Positions 1-11,032 of a DNA stretch of 64,000 nt are shown one piece after another. The first letter of the stretch is position 1, and every line of letters begins with the position of its first letter. A program made the position numbers and the translations under genes. The DNA comes from Campylobacter lari (GTDB taxonomy: Bacteria; Campylobacterota; Campylobacteria; Campylobacterales; Campylobacteraceae), in NCBI RefSeq assembly GCF_001017575.1, contig NZ_CP011372.1, forward strand, positions 930,001-994,000, given 5' to 3'. The notes under the pieces were generated by a model. It had not been told where the DNA came from. It saw nothing but the letters and a program-made list of their open reading frames with translations, and made no database searches.

Positions 1-715
1 CTTCATTTTCTTCTCTTAAAAATGTACAAGTACTATACACTAATTCTCCACCATGTTTTAAAGCTAGCAATGCTGAGTGTAAAAGTTTTTTTTGTAAATT
101 TGCAATTTGCTTAATTTCCTTTGTATTTTTTTGTATTTCAAAACCCATTTTTGCAAAAGTTGAGCAAGGCGCATCAAGTAAAATTTTATCAAATTTCAAA
201 GGACAAGCTTTACCTATAGTACGTGCATCTTTTAAGAAGCATTTTACAATTTTAACTTGATAATTTTCCATAGTTTTTTTTAAGGTAAAAAAACGTGTTT
301 TAGATAATTCACAACTTGCTAAATAACCCTCATTTTGCATGAAATTAGCTAAATTTAAGCTTTTTCCACCAGGAGCTGCACACATATCCAATACACTCTC
401 ACCAGCTTTAACACCCAAAGTTTTAGCACACAAGTACGAAGAGTAATTTTGTATATAAAACTTACCCTCATTAAAAGCTTTCATTGAGCTTAGTTTGCTT
501 TTGAAGATACTTGGAATTTTATAACAATTCAGATCAATTTTTTCAAATTCTATATTTTCATTATTTAAAATTTCTTCTAGTTTTTCATTATCAACAAGTA
601 AAGAATTTCTAAAAATATTAATATATTTTTCTTGATTAAAACTTTGAAGGATTTGTTCTTTTTGCTCTTTTGTATAAATTTCATCTAAAGCTGTATTTAA
701 ATCAAGTAAGGCCAT
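1..715 (-). CDS. RsmB/NOP2/Sun-family RNA m5C methyltransferase (3' end beyond window)
   Basis: S-adenosylmethionine-dependent cytosine-5 methyltransferase acting on rRNA or tRNA. The reverse-strand translation shows the family's SAM-binding motif [10 protein letters not shown], the motif IV cysteine in LDAPCS and the second catalytic cysteine in YSTCTF near the window edge. The N-terminal part before the fold is only about 100 residues, so there is no NusB-like domain as in RsmB; which RNA is modified cannot be told. The start ATG (713-715) lies inside the end of ruvX, so the two are translationally coupled. The gene runs off the left edge and its C-terminus is not seen. Confidence 0.88.
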   Translation of the reverse strand, partial: MALLDLNTALDEIYTKEQKEQILQSFNQEKYINIFRNSLLVDNEKLEEILNNENIEFEKIDLNCYKIPSIFKSKLSSMKAFNEGKFYIQNYSSYLCAKTLGVKAGESVLDMCAAPGGKSLNLANFMQNEGYLASCELSKTRFFTLKKTMENYQVKIVKCFLKDARTIGKACPLKFDKILLDAPCSTFAKMGFEIQKNTKEIKQIANLQKKLLHSALLALKHGGELVYSTCTFLREENE

Positions 716-1088
716 AAAAATCCTTTAAAAACAAATACGCAGCTAAAGAATCAAGTTTGCCATCTTTTTTCTTTAAATTCACCATGCCAAGTTCTTGTGC
801 ATTTTTAGAACTAAAACTCTCATCGACAAAAAAAACTTCTTTGTCAAAATCAAGTAAAGATACGAAATGTTCTACCCTTTTTCGCATTTCATCTTCACTA
901 GATCCACCTAAAGGAACTCCTACCACCAAAGTATTTACATCATACTCTTTGATGTACTTTTTTACCTCATTTGCTGCTTGGTTGCGATTTTTTCTAATAA
1001 TAGCTTCAAGTGGCATAGCTATACTTTTATTAATACACAAAGCAACACCAATACGCTTTAAGCCTATATCTAATGCTAAAGTTTTCAT
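702..1088 (-). CDS. ruvX: Putative pre-16S rRNA nuclease / Holliday junction resolvase-like YqgF
   Basis: YqgF/RuvX-family RNase H-fold protein, in other bacteria required for 16S rRNA 5' end maturation. The N-terminal motif [13 protein letters not shown] carries the first catalytic Asp, the central VVGVP(L)GG segment and the late FVDESFSS segment carry the others. About 128 residues, normal for the family. I chose the ATG at 1086-1088 because it forms an ATGA overlap with the dprA stop; an in-frame codon two positions upstream is less likely. Part of a dense minus-strand cluster dprA-ruvX-RNA methyltransferase. Confidence 0.9.
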   Translation of the reverse strand: MKTLALDIGLKRIGVALCINKSIAMPLEAIIRKNRNQAANEVKKYIKEYDVNTLVVGVPLGGSSEDEMRKRVEHFVSLLDFDKEVFFVDESFSSKNAQELGMVNLKKKDGKLDSLAAYLFLKDFYGLT

Positions 1089-1838
1089 AAGCAAGCTCTT
1101 ATTTTCACTCCAGATATTTCTACCAAACCCTCAAGTTCATATTCATAAACTCTATCACCAAATTTTTTTAAAACTTTTTCTAAATCATCTTCATGTTTTA
1201 AAAAACTTAATAAATCATCTTCGCTTTGCTCTTGATGAAACTCTCCAAACATTTTTACAAATTCATCAAAATCATGAATTAAATTTGCCTTTTTTGTGGC
1301 TAAAAGCAAATTTGTTCCTTCGCTTTCATTTTTCCTATGAGGTAATACATATATAGATTTATTCATACCTAAAGCAAGTCTTGCACTTTGCATAGAACCA
1401 CTTTTTAAATCAGCCTGGGCTATTACAACAACCTCACTTAAAGCAATAATAAGTCTATTTCTTAATAAAAAATCATAAGGCTTTGCCTTATAATTTCCTT
1501 CATTTTCACTTAAAGCCAAAGCATTTTCATAAATATTTAAAATTTCATTTGTGTTTGCTTTTGGATAAATCTCATCAAGCCCATTAGCAAATATAGCTAT
1601 AGTTTGAGGATAGGCTATTTTAGCTGCTTGGATATCCACCCCTAAAGCCCCGCCACTTACTACACAAACCTTAGTTTTTTTTAACAAAGTCACCAATTCA
1701 ACAAGACAATTTTTAGTATAAACACTCATTTTTCTAGAACCTATAATAGCCACTTTTCTAGCATTTAAAAGCTCTAAATTGCCTTTATAATAAATCTTTG
1801 AAGGCGGATTTAAAAGATTTTTAAAATCTTCAATATTC

Positions 1839-1852
<14 letters not shown>
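1085..1852 (-). CDS. dprA: DNA-processing protein DprA (Smf)
   Basis: Single-strand DNA-binding protein that loads RecA on incoming DNA during natural transformation. The Rossmann-like core shows [11 protein letters not shown] (residues ~33-43), [14 protein letters not shown] (~65-78), the NGLDEIYP loop and [11 protein letters not shown], all diagnostic for DprA. 255 residues is short, as in other Campylobacter/Helicobacter DprA proteins. The C-terminal ~50 residues look like a small helical (winged-helix-like) tail. It overlaps the upstream deacetylase gene by 14 bp and couples to ruvX. Campylobacter are naturally competent, which fits the pseudopilin genes at 8880-10307. Confidence 0.93.
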
Positions 1853-3939
<2,087 letters not shown>

Positions 3940-3963
3940 CTAAAAATTAAAATTAAAGCAAAG

Positions 3964-3969
3964 ATTATA
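3964..3969 (-). promoter_or_regulatory. Predicted -10 element (TATAAT) for ilvC
   Basis: On the minus strand the sequence reads TATAAT about 34 bp before the ilvC ATG, leaving a short untranslated leader. Campylobacter sigma-70 promoters are defined mainly by an extended -10 box with weak -35, which fits. No leader peptide or attenuator fits in the short space. Confidence 0.5.
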
Positions 3970-4038
3970 ACTAAAAAATATAAATTTAATCCTTTTATGA
4001 TAAAATTTAAGTTTTGAAAAATTACTATAAAGAGTCTT

Positions 4039-5979
4039 ATGAAAGAATTATTTAATCAACTAAGTTATGGTCTAAATGCCAATGAAATTACCAATAAAAA
4101 CAAGCAAATCATTAGAGAATTATTAACTTGTGATATTATTAAATTTTATAAAAATAAATACTATTTAAAAGATGGCTTTACTTTTGGTAAGATTGATATT
4201 TCTGTTAATGGAACGGGATTTTTAGAAAGTTTTGATCCTGCTTTTAAGCGTGATTTACTCATAGAAAATAAAAATTTAAAAGGAGCAAATTATGCTGATA
4301 TAGTTGTGGCAAAATTACTCCCTCTTAAAAAAAAGCGTCCAAGCGCTAAAGTTATTTTAATACTTAAAAGAGCCCACGAAACTTCTTTGGTTATGACTAA
4401 AAAATACGGAGAAGCAGTCCTTGGAGTAAATATTCAAACAGGGCTTACATGTGCCTTAAAAGCCTCTCAAAAATCTTTAAAAGCTCTGCCTTTAGGAACT
4501 ATTTTAAAAATAGAAAATCATGATAATAATATCACCGAAGTGATAGGGCATATTGATGATGATTTTGTAGATGAAAAAATTTCCTTAGCACTTTTTAATA
4601 AAAATGCAATTTTTGATAATTTATGTGAAAATGAAGCAAAAGCTTATGGAGATAAAGTTGATGTAAGCATGTATCCATCAAGAAAAGATCTTAGAAATTT
4701 AAATTTTTGCACCATTGATCCAATTGATGCAAAAGATTTTGATGATGCAATTTATTATGATAAAAATGAACATGCCATTTATATAGCCATAGCTGATGTA
4801 AGTGCTTATGTGCATGCTTATAGTGCTATTGACAAAGAAGCAAGATCAAGAGGCTTTTCGATTTATTTTCCTCATATTGCCATACCTATGTTGCCAAGAG
4901 CTTTGAGTGAAAATATTTGCTCACTAAAACCTAATGAAGATAGGTTAGCATTTTGTTTTAAAATAAGTTTAGATCAAAACAATGAAGTGATTAAAGAAGA
5001 GCTTTTTGAGGCTATTATCAACTCAAAACGCCGTTTTAATTATGATGAAGTTGATGAGTATTTACAAACGCAAGAAGATTTAGGTGCGATTAATTGGCTT
5101 TATGAAGTTTTTAAAATCACTCAAAATTTACGTAAAAAACGTCTAAAAAATGCTTGTGAGTTTAAAACCCAAGAGCTAAGAATGACTTTAGATGAAAATA
5201 ACAAACTCATAAAAACACGCCTTGAAAATGACACAGCCTCACATAATTTAATCGAAGATTGCATGCTTTTAGCCAATAAAGCTGCAGCAAAACTCATTGA
5301 TATAGGAGTTTTTAGAAATCACTTAAGTCCTGATTATAAAAAAATAGATCAATTGCTAGCTGATCTTTCAACACTTAGTATAGATATTAATCCTAAAAAT
5401 AATGTCATAGAATTATTTAAAGACATTCAAGTCTTAGCAAATGAGCTAAATATAAGAGAAGAAGTAGATAAGCTCATCATCAAAGCGCAAAAAAAGGCGG
5501 AATATTCTAGTGAAAATGCAGGACATTTTGGCTTAGGCTTTGATAAATATACCCATTTTACAAGCCCTATTAGAAGGTATTCTGATCTTATTTTACATAG
5601 ACTTTTAAAAGCTAAAATTAACAATGATGAAAAAATGTTTAATTATTTGCTTTTAAATATACAAAGCACTTGTGAGGAATTAAGCTTACTAGAAAGAGAG
5701 GCAGATAAAGTTGCTTGGCATTTCATGGATAGAAAATTTGCAAGATGGGCAAAGGAAAATATAGGAAAAAGATTTAAAGCTTTAGTGGTAGAAAATCAAA
5801 GTTCATTGCAAGTAAAATTAAATGATGAAATTAAGGGAGCTTTGATTACCATTATAGGTTCAAGGGCAAATTTATTAGAAAATGTAGAAGTAGAAATCAC
5901 TGAAGTGGATATTGTTAGTGCTAAAATTTTTGGCAAAATCACCAAGCATTTTAGTTTAGAAAGAAACCAAAATGTATAA
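4039..5979 (+). CDS. rnr: Exoribonuclease R (RNB-family 3'-5' exonuclease)
   Basis: Degrades structured RNA from the 3' end. The RNB catalytic domain (residues ~215-540) shows IDPIDAKDFDDA with the metal-binding aspartates, the FPHIAIPMLPRALSE segment and the closing HFTSPIRRYSDLILHR motif. A C-terminal ~75-residue region fits an S1 RNA-binding domain. At 646 residues it is shorter than E. coli RNase R, lacking much of the N-terminal cold-shock portion, as is usual in Epsilonproteobacteria. The gene overlaps holA by 8 bp. It diverges from ilvC across 108 bp. Confidence 0.93.
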   Translation: MKELFNQLSYGLNANEITNKNKQIIRELLTCDIIKFYKNKYYLKDGFTFGKIDISVNGTGFLESFDPAFKRDLLIENKNLKGANYADIVVAKLLPLKKKRPSAKVILILKRAHETSLVMTKKYGEAVLGVNIQTGLTCALKASQKSLKALPLGTILKIENHDNNITEVIGHIDDDFVDEKISLALFNKNAIFDNLCENEAKAYGDKVDVSMYPSRKDLRNLNFCTIDPIDAKDFDDAIYYDKNEHAIYIAIADVSAYVHAYSAIDKEARSRGFSIYFPHIAIPMLPRALSENICSLKPNEDRLAFCFKISLDQNNEVIKEELFEAIINSKRRFNYDEVDEYLQTQEDLGAINWLYEVFKITQNLRKKRLKNACEFKTQELRMTLDENNKLIKTRLENDTASHNLIEDCMLLANKAAAKLIDIGVFRNHLSPDYKKIDQLLADLSTLSIDINPKNNVIELFKDIQVLANELNIREEVDKLIIKAQKKAEYSSENAGHFGLGFDKYTHFTSPIRRYSDLILHRLLKAKINNDEKMFNYLLLNIQSTCEELSLLEREADKVAWHFMDRKFARWAKENIGKRFKALVVENQSSLQVKLNDEIKGALITIIGSRANLLENVEVEITEVDIVSAKIFGKITKHFSLERNQNV

Positions 5980-6937
5980 AAATCAACTCCAAAGCTTACT
6001 TAATAGCAATAGTTTTCCTAATTATTTCTTGCTTTATGGAGCGGATAATTTCCAAATAGAGCTTTATGCTAAATTTATTAAAGATAAATACTCTTTTGAT
6101 GAGAGTTTAAGATTTTATTTTGAAGAATATGATTTTAAGCAAGCTTATGATTATTTATCTAGTGCTTCCTTATTTAGCGAAAGAAAACTACTAGAAATCA
6201 AAACCCAAAAGAAAATCCCAAGTAAAGAACTCAAACAACTTTTACAGCTTTGTCAAAATTCACAAGATAATTATTTTTTACTTGAAATTTATGATGAAAA
6301 CTCTAAACAAAGTGAAGCGGAGAAAATTTTTGCTAATAATTTTTGTAGATTTTATAAAGTAAATTCAGCCAAAGAAGGTATGGAATTACTAGCTTTAAAA
6401 GCTAAAGAGTTAAATATTAACATCACTCAAAATGCCCTTTATACTCTTTTTTATAATTTTAATGAAAATTTATATTTAGCAGCTAATGAGTTAAATAAAT
6501 TTAATGGTTTAAATATTGATGAAAAAATCATTCAAGAGCATTGTTATAGTTTAAGTACTATTAGTTTTGAAAGTTTTTTTGATAAATTAATGCAAAAACA
6601 AGATTTAAGAAACGAACTTGAAAATATTTTAGAAAATTATAATGAAATAGCATTGATTAATGCCTTATATGCAAATTTTTCTAGACTTTTTAAAATTGCA
6701 TTACATGTTAAAATTTATGGAAATTTAGATTTAAAAGAAATTTTAGGCTATGCCCCGCCTATTTCTGTGGCACAAAATCTTCAAAAACAAGCTCTTATGA
6801 TCAAAATATCACAATATAAACATATCTTTTTGACACTTTGTAATTGCGAATATGAATTAAAAAAGAATTCTAAAATAGAAAAAAAAGAGTTTTTAATCGC
6901 AACACTTTTACAACTTAGCTCCATATTGAAAAGTTAA
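5972..6937 (+). CDS. holA: DNA polymerase III subunit delta
   Basis: Clamp-loader delta subunit that opens the beta sliding clamp. 321 residues with weak but recognisable features: N-terminal NYFLLYGADNFQIELYAKFI, the SLFSERKLLEIKT segment (delta proteins place their clamp-contacting residues here) and a helical C-terminal collar domain (IALINALYANFSRLFKIALH). The assignment relies partly on position: in Campylobacter this gene follows rnr. It overlaps the end of rnr by 8 bp and is followed by a 90-bp leader before rpsF. Divergence between delta proteins is high, hence moderate certainty. Confidence 0.82.
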   Translation: MYKNQLQSLLNSNSFPNYFLLYGADNFQIELYAKFIKDKYSFDESLRFYFEEYDFKQAYDYLSSASLFSERKLLEIKTQKKIPSKELKQLLQLCQNSQDNYFLLEIYDENSKQSEAEKIFANNFCRFYKVNSAKEGMELLALKAKELNINITQNALYTLFYNFNENLYLAANELNKFNGLNIDEKIIQEHCYSLSTISFESFFDKLMQKQDLRNELENILENYNEIALINALYANFSRLFKIALHVKIYGNLDLKEILGYAPPISVAQNLQKQALMIKISQYKHIFLTLCNCEYELKKNSKIEKKEFLIATLLQLSSILKS

Positions 6938-6963
6938 ATTAAGAAAACTTATGGTAAAATAAA

Positions 6964-6982
6964 ATTTGCATTTTATGCAAAT
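6964..6982 (+). promoter_or_regulatory. Short hairpin in the rpsF leader (8-bp stem)
   Basis: ATTTGCAT (6964-6971) and ATGCAAAT (6975-6982) form a perfect 8-bp stem with a 3-nt loop. It sits just downstream of a candidate -10 box (TAAAAT at about 6954-6960) and upstream of a second hairpin. It could be part of the rpsF mRNA leader or simply the end of the holA transcript; it lacks a U-run. Confidence 0.4.
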
Positions 6983-6986
6983 CCTT

Positions 6987-7003
6987 GCCTAAAAATTTTA
7001 GGC
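6987..7003 (+). promoter_or_regulatory. Second hairpin in the rpsF leader, next to the ribosome-binding site
   Basis: GCCTAAAA (6987-6994) and TTTTAGGC (6996-7003) form an inverted repeat ending 25 nt before the rpsF ATG; the AAGGAG ribosome site lies at about 7015-7020. S6:S18 autoregulatory leader RNAs occur in front of rpsF operons in other bacteria. Here only position and structure suggest such a role; I do not see the full known motif. Confidence 0.4.
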
Positions 7004-7027
7004 TTTATATCCATAAGGAGAAATTAA

Positions 7028-7402
7028 ATGAGACATTATGAAGTTTTATTCATATTAAAACCGACACTTACAGAAGAAGAGGTAAGTGCTAAGTTGGAAT
7101 TCGTAAAAGAAGTCCTTACAAAAAATGGCGCAGAAATTGAAAGCGTAGTTCCAATGGGAACAAGAAAACTTGCGTACAAAATTAAAAAATACGAAAGAGG
7201 AACTTATTTTGTGATTTATTTCAAAGCTCCTACAAATTTAATAGCAGAGCTTGAAAGGGTATTAAGAATCACTGAAGAAGTAATTAGATTTTTAATCGTA
7301 AAATATGAAAATAAAAAAGAAATTGCGGCTTGGGAAAAACTAAGCAAAGGTATCAAACAAAATAAAAAAGAAATCAAAGCTAGCGAAAGTACAGAAGGCT
7401 AA
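7028..7402 (+). CDS. rpsF: 30S ribosomal protein S6
   Basis: Ribosomal protein that pairs with S18 on the platform of the small subunit. Starts [18 protein letters not shown], the standard S6 N-terminus, and contains [19 protein letters not shown] and the [15 protein letters not shown] segment. 124 residues, with a Lys/Glu-rich tail. A strong AAGGAG ribosome site precedes ATG at the end of a structured leader. First gene of the conserved rpsF-ssb-rpsR operon; ssb follows after 3 bp. Confidence 0.98.
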   Translation: MRHYEVLFILKPTLTEEEVSAKLEFVKEVLTKNGAEIESVVPMGTRKLAYKIKKYERGTYFVIYFKAPTNLIAELERVLRITEEVIRFLIVKYENKKEIAAWEKLSKGIKQNKKEIKASESTEG

Positions 7403-7405
7403 TTA

Positions 7406-7933
7406 ATGTTTAATAAAGTCGTTTTAGTAGGTAATCTTACAAGGGATATAGAGATGCGCTATGCTCCATCAGGTAGCGCAATAGGCTCTTCTGCTATAGC
7501 TGTAACAAGAAGATTTAGTACAAATACAGGAGAAAAAAGAGAAGAAACCTGCTTTATCGACATTAGTTTTTTTGGTAGAACAGCAGAGATTGCTAATCAA
7601 TACCTTAACAAAGGTAGTAAAGTTTTAATTGAAGGTCGTTTAAGATTTGAGCAATGGAGCGATCAAAATGGACAAAATAGATCAAAACACAGTATTCAAG
7701 TTGAGAATTTAGAAATGTTAGGTTCAACTGTACAAAATAACCAACAAAACAATTTTGACAATCAAAATTATGGTTATAATCAAAATTTTAACCAACAACA
7801 AAGTTTTGATCCTTATGCTCAAGTACAAACTAGAACAAATCCATCTAATACTTATCAAAATCCTCAAAAAGAACCCCCTATGAAGGAAATTGATATTGAT
7901 AAATATGATGATGATACAGAATTACCATTTTAA
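7406..7933 (+). CDS. ssb: Single-stranded DNA-binding protein
   Basis: Binds and protects single-stranded DNA in replication, repair and recombination. N-terminal OB fold (residues 1-~110) begins [19 protein letters not shown] and includes [15 protein letters not shown] and [14 protein letters not shown] ~50-residue Asn/Gln/Tyr-rich disordered linker follows, then an acidic tip ending DDDTELPF, the conserved protein-partner docking site. 175 residues, typical length. Sits between rpsF and rpsR in the usual operon, 11 bp before rpsR. Confidence 0.98.
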   Translation: MFNKVVLVGNLTRDIEMRYAPSGSAIGSSAIAVTRRFSTNTGEKREETCFIDISFFGRTAEIANQYLNKGSKVLIEGRLRFEQWSDQNGQNRSKHSIQVENLEMLGSTVQNNQQNNFDNQNYGYNQNFNQQQSFDPYAQVQTRTNPSNTYQNPQKEPPMKEIDIDKYDDDTELPF

Positions 7934-7944
7934 AGGAAAAAATC

Positions 7945-8205
7945 ATGGCAGAAAAAAGAAAATATTCACGTAAATATTGCAAATACACTGAAGCTAAAGT
8001 TGATTTCATTGACTATAAAGATACAGCATTGTTAAAACATGCTTTATCGGAAAGATTTAAAATTATGCCACGCCGTTTAACAGGTACTAGCAAAAAACAC
8101 CAAGAAATGGTTGAAGTTGCTATTAAACGTGCAAGACATGTAGCACTTATCCCTTATATCGTAGATAGAAAAGAAGTTGTTACTAATCCTTTTGAAGGAT
8201 TATAA
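7945..8205 (+). CDS. rpsR: 30S ribosomal protein S18
   Basis: Small-subunit ribosomal protein, partner of S6. 86 residues, basic, with the core [20 protein letters not shown] and the [22 protein letters not shown] segment that identify S18. The single N-terminal Cys is not part of a full zinc site. Preceded by AAGGA at proper spacing. Last gene of the rpsF-ssb-rpsR operon; a hairpin at 8219-8238 follows before the MarC-family gene. Confidence 0.98.
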   Translation: MAEKRKYSRKYCKYTEAKVDFIDYKDTALLKHALSERFKIMPRRLTGTSKKHQEMVEVAIKRARHVALIPYIVDRKEVVTNPFEGL

Positions 8206-8218
8206 TTATTAAATCAAA

Positions 8219-8238
8219 CCCAAGCTTTTTAGCTTGGG
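8219..8238 (+). terminator. Hairpin after rpsR (8-bp stem, weak tail)
   Basis: CCCAAGCT (8219-8226) and AGCTTGGG (8231-8238) form a perfect stem with a TTTT loop. The downstream tail is AAAATAAAA, so there is no U-run on the plus strand; it may attenuate read-through into the MarC-family gene or stabilise the upstream mRNA 3' end. Confidence 0.5.
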
Positions 8239-8256
8239 AAAATAAAAGGTTGTTTT

Positions 8257-8898
8257 ATGTTTTCAGATATAGAATCTGAAATTTATGTTATCTTGCTTGC
8301 TTCTGTTGCTATTATAGCAGTTTTAAATCCTTTTGGAAATCTTCCTCAATTTCTCGCAATGACTGAGGGCTTAGATGCTGATACAAGAAAAAAACTTTTT
8401 AGAAATATCATTTATACTGCATTTTGTATTGTTTTAGTTTTTTTACTTTCTGGACCATTTATCATGAAATATTTATTTAAAATAGATATTAATGATTTAC
8501 GAGTTGCAGGTGGTTTGATTTTAATCATTATGAGTACTAAAAACTTACTTTTTACTCCATCAAGTTCTCAATTTCAACATTATCAAGGATTAAGTCATAA
8601 AGAATTATTGAAAAAAAGTATAGTCCCAATGGCATTTCCTATGCTAGTAGGTCCTGGAACACTTTCAACGATAGTGGTTATTTCAGAAGATCAAAATTTA
8701 GCTATAGCTATAGCTTCTGTACTACTTACCTTTGCTTTTATTTTTGTTTTATTCCACTTTTCAGCTACCATTGAAAAAGTCATAGGAAAACTTGTGCTTT
8801 ATGTTTTTTCACGTATTGCTTTAGTTTTTATTATGGCTATGGGAGTAAAAATGATAGCCATTGGAATTCAAACTTACATTCAATCTAATTTAGGATAA
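8257..8898 (+). CDS. MarC family integral membrane protein
   Basis: 213-residue protein with about six hydrophobic segments, starting with a helix (IYVILLASVAIIAVLNPFGNLPQFLAM) that carries the NPFGNLP motif of the MarC/UPF0056 family. The second family hallmark, PMAFPMLVGPGTLSTIVV, lies mid-protein (~125-145). The cellular role of MarC proteins is unsettled: the antibiotic-resistance link in E. coli was withdrawn. The last 19 bp overlap the convergent gene at 8880-9302. A hairpin separates it from rpsR. Confidence 0.85.
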   Translation: MFSDIESEIYVILLASVAIIAVLNPFGNLPQFLAMTEGLDADTRKKLFRNIIYTAFCIVLVFLLSGPFIMKYLFKIDINDLRVAGGLILIIMSTKNLLFTPSSSQFQHYQGLSHKELLKKSIVPMAFPMLVGPGTLSTIVVISEDQNLAIAIASVLLTFAFIFVLFHFSATIEKVIGKLVLYVFSRIALVFIMAMGVKMIAIGIQTYIQSNLG

Positions 8899-9302
8899 AC
8901 AAAAAAACTTTTTTGTAAAAACACTTCTTCATTTACTGCTTTATTGTCATTTAATAACACGCTAATATTTACCGCTATAATGCTTTTTGCATTAGCATCA
9001 TTTGCTATCAATTTATATCCTTTACACTCACCCAAAGGATAGGCGTAATCAATTCGTATTTTTATATTATTATATTCAAAATTATATTCATTTAAGCATT
9101 CTTTACCCTCTAAATAGGCTTGATATAAAAAATATTTAGAAAGCTCTTTTACATCATGAAGTAAAATCTTTCCTTGAGTATAAAGAGTTAAATCTTTCAT
9201 AATTCTTGGAGAATATGAAGAAATTTTTATCACAAATGCCATAACAAAAGAGATAAATAAAATAAAAGATATTGTATAAACCATAGCAAACGATTTTTTC
9301 AT
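8880..9302 (-). CDS. Hypothetical membrane-anchored protein in the ctsT/pseudopilin operon
   Basis: 140 residues from the ATG at 9300-9302, chosen because it makes an ATGA overlap with the upstream gene. One N-terminal hydrophobic helix (SFAMVYTISFILFISFVMAFVI) follows two lysines; the rest is soluble and predicted extracytoplasmic. The helix has a minor-pseudopilin look but lacks the canonical prepilin cleavage motif, so it may be a PilX/GspK-like accessory component of the transformation apparatus. That function rests on operon context only. Its 3' end overlaps the convergent MarC-family gene by 19 bp. Confidence 0.7.
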   Translation of the reverse strand: MKKSFAMVYTISFILFISFVMAFVIKISSYSPRIMKDLTLYTQGKILLHDVKELSKYFLYQAYLEGKECLNEYNFEYNNIKIRIDYAYPLGECKGYKLIANDANAKSIIAVNISVLLNDNKAVNEEVFLQKSFFVYPKLD

Positions 9303-10027
9303 AAAAACATCCACTTTGATAAACATTCATTTTGACTTTTATCGCATATTAGAACTTTTAACGTCTTATCATCTTGCTTGAAAATAAGCCTTGAAATATT
9401 TTGAGCTAGTAAAAAAGATCGTTTGTTATGATTTAAATCATCTATTTGCATATAAATATTTTCATTTTCTAAATATACTCTAACATAAGCATATAAAATA
9501 GTATAAAATCCACTAAATTTCTCACTATTAAAATGGATTTTCTCTCTATCACTAACTAGTGCTTTATAAATTTTTGAATTTTGTATATCATAAAAATACA
9601 TATAATCATTAGCATATATTTTTAACTTTTTTTCACTATGCATATCTTTATAATTACTTAAAATTCCTTTAGAACTTCCATTTTCTATAAAATGTAAATT
9701 GCTTTTTGGACTAAAAAAACTTTCATTGTTTTCTAAAATAATGCCACTAAAGTTTAATTTTTTTAATGATAAATCATAAAAAATATCATCATTTGCACTC
9801 ATATAGCACTCAAAAGAACTACTTGTCAATGTCGCATTTAAACAAGAGTGATAAATTTTTTCCATACTAAGCAAAGTTTGGTTTAAATTTAAAAATACTG
9901 TGTTGGAATTTTTAATTTTGTAACTATGATTATAAAGATGTATAGCTGGATTGCTTAAGATAGCAATCAATACACCCAAGATAACAATGCTTAGCGCAAG
10001 CTCTAATAAACTAAAAGCTTTTTTCAT
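9299..10027 (-). CDS. Type II secretion/competence pseudopilin-like protein
   Basis: Begins MKKAFSLLELALSIVILGVL, a class III prepilin N-terminus: a short basic leader, cleavage site, Phe at +1, Glu at about +5 and a hydrophobic helix. The remaining ~210 residues are a variable extracytoplasmic domain with paired cysteines (residues ~58 and ~70; two more near the C-terminus). It overlaps the ctsT-like gene upstream by 17 bp and the next gene by 4 bp, in the order proC-ctsT-this gene. A prepilin peptidase at 28365 could process it. Role in DNA uptake is inferred from ctsT and gene order. Confidence 0.8.
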   Translation of the reverse strand: MKKAFSLLELALSIVILGVLIAILSNPAIHLYNHSYKIKNSNTVFLNLNQTLLSMEKIYHSCLNATLTSSSFECYMSANDDIFYDLSLKKLNFSGIILENNESFFSPKSNLHFIENGSSKGILSNYKDMHSEKKLKIYANDYMYFYDIQNSKIYKALVSDREKIHFNSEKFSGFYTILYAYVRVYLENENIYMQIDDLNHNKRSFLLAQNISRLIFKQDDKTLKVLICDKSQNECLSKWMFL

Positions 10028-10307
10028 CTATAAAAGCTTCTTTATAGGATAAATCTTTTATTTTTAAAGATTTGAGTTTAAACTCATCACTAGTGTATTC
10101 TAAAAAGTTATAAGTATTTATATTTACTTCTTTTGCTTTATATGAAGGATTTTGCATAAATAACTCTTTTTCTTCATTAAAAAGGATTTGATTTTGCCAT
10201 ATAATATTTAAAGATTTATTTGCAAATATAAGATAATAAGATCCAAAAACAAAAGATAAAATTACAATACAAAAAGCAAGCTCTAGGAGACTAAAAGCTT
10301 GCTTCAT
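10011..10307 (-). CDS. ctsT: Competence pseudopilin CtsT-like
   Basis: 98 residues starting MKQAFSLLELAFCIVILSFV, a prepilin-type signal and helix that would be cut before the Phe by prepilin peptidase. In C. jejuni the small pseudopilin gene next to proC is ctsT, needed for natural transformation; size, N-terminus and proC neighbour match. ATG overlaps the proC stop (ATGA), and the 3' end overlaps the next pseudopilin gene by 17 bp. It lies in the operon headed by fliW and its sigma-54 promoter. The symbol is based on context, not on alignment. Confidence 0.75.
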   Translation of the reverse strand: MKQAFSLLELAFCIVILSFVFGSYYLIFANKSLNIIWQNQILFNEEKELFMQNPSYKAKEVNINTYNFLEYTSDEFKLKSLKIKDLSYKEAFIDEKSF

Positions 10308-11032
10308 TTGTTTAAACTTGCATTAAAAGCTTCAAAAAAAGTACCGCGCAAAGCTCTTTTTTCTAAAGTCTCAACTCCTCTTATAGTTACCCCTGCTGGA
10401 GAACAAATTTTTTCTTTGATAATAGCAGGATGTGTATGGTTAAACAAAGCACTAAAGCTTTCAAAACAAGCGCGAGTAAGCTCATAGCTAAGCTCATTTT
10501 TTAAACCATTTTTAACACCTGCATTTGCTAAACTTTCTGCTACCAAAGCCAAAAACGCAGGAGCACAGCCACTTAAAACCATAGCCACATCAAATTCTTT
10601 TTCATTTTGCAAACTTATGGCTTTACCAAAAGTATTTAACAAAGATAAAATTTCATCTTTATATGAATCATTTTCCATCAAATACGCAGTCGCTGAGGCT
10701 TTAAATTCAGCTGCTGTATTTGGCATGATTTTTATATAATTTTGCGCATTAACACAATGAAGTTGCTCAAAAGTAGTATTTGCTAAAACTGAAATAAGCC
10801 ATCTTGCCTTGCCTTTTAATTTAACAGCTACTTCTTCTAAAGCATAAGGTTTAAATGCTAAAATAACATTTTTATCTTCTAAATCAAATTCTTCATAAGA
10901 TAAAACTTCTAAATTTAAACTACTAGCTTTTTTTAAATCCCTAGCAACAATAACTACTTTATAAGTATCTTTTAAACCTTTAGCTATAGCACTTGCCATA
11001 GCACCATTTCCTAAAATATAAATTTCAGACAT
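10304..11032 (-). CDS. proC: Pyrroline-5-carboxylate reductase
   Basis: Last step of proline synthesis, reducing pyrroline-5-carboxylate with NAD(P)H. Starts [20 protein letters not shown] with the Rossmann GxGxMA motif. The family signature region near the C-terminus is recognisable (SPAGVTIRGVETLEKRALRG; typical is SPGGTTIAG). 242 residues, slightly short. The ATG overlaps the fliW stop by one base, and the 3' end couples to ctsT, so a biosynthetic gene is embedded between a flagellar assembly factor and competence genes. Confidence 0.92.
   Translation of the reverse strand: MSEIYILGNGAMASAIAKGLKDTYKVVIVARDLKKASSLNLEVLSYEEFDLEDKNVILAFKPYALEEVAVKLKGKARWLISVLANTTFEQLHCVNAQNYIKIMPNTAAEFKASATAYLMENDSYKDEILSLLNTFGKAISLQNEKEFDVAMVLSGCAPAFLALVAESLANAGVKNGLKNELSYELTRACFESFSALFNHTHPAIIKEKICSPAGVTIRGVETLEKRALRGTFFEAFNASLNK

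Noticed and set aside
757..1356. Long plus-strand reading frame opposite ruvX/dprA
   Set aside because: Antisense shadow of conserved genes; low-complexity Leu/Phe/Ser protein without domain or ribosome site.
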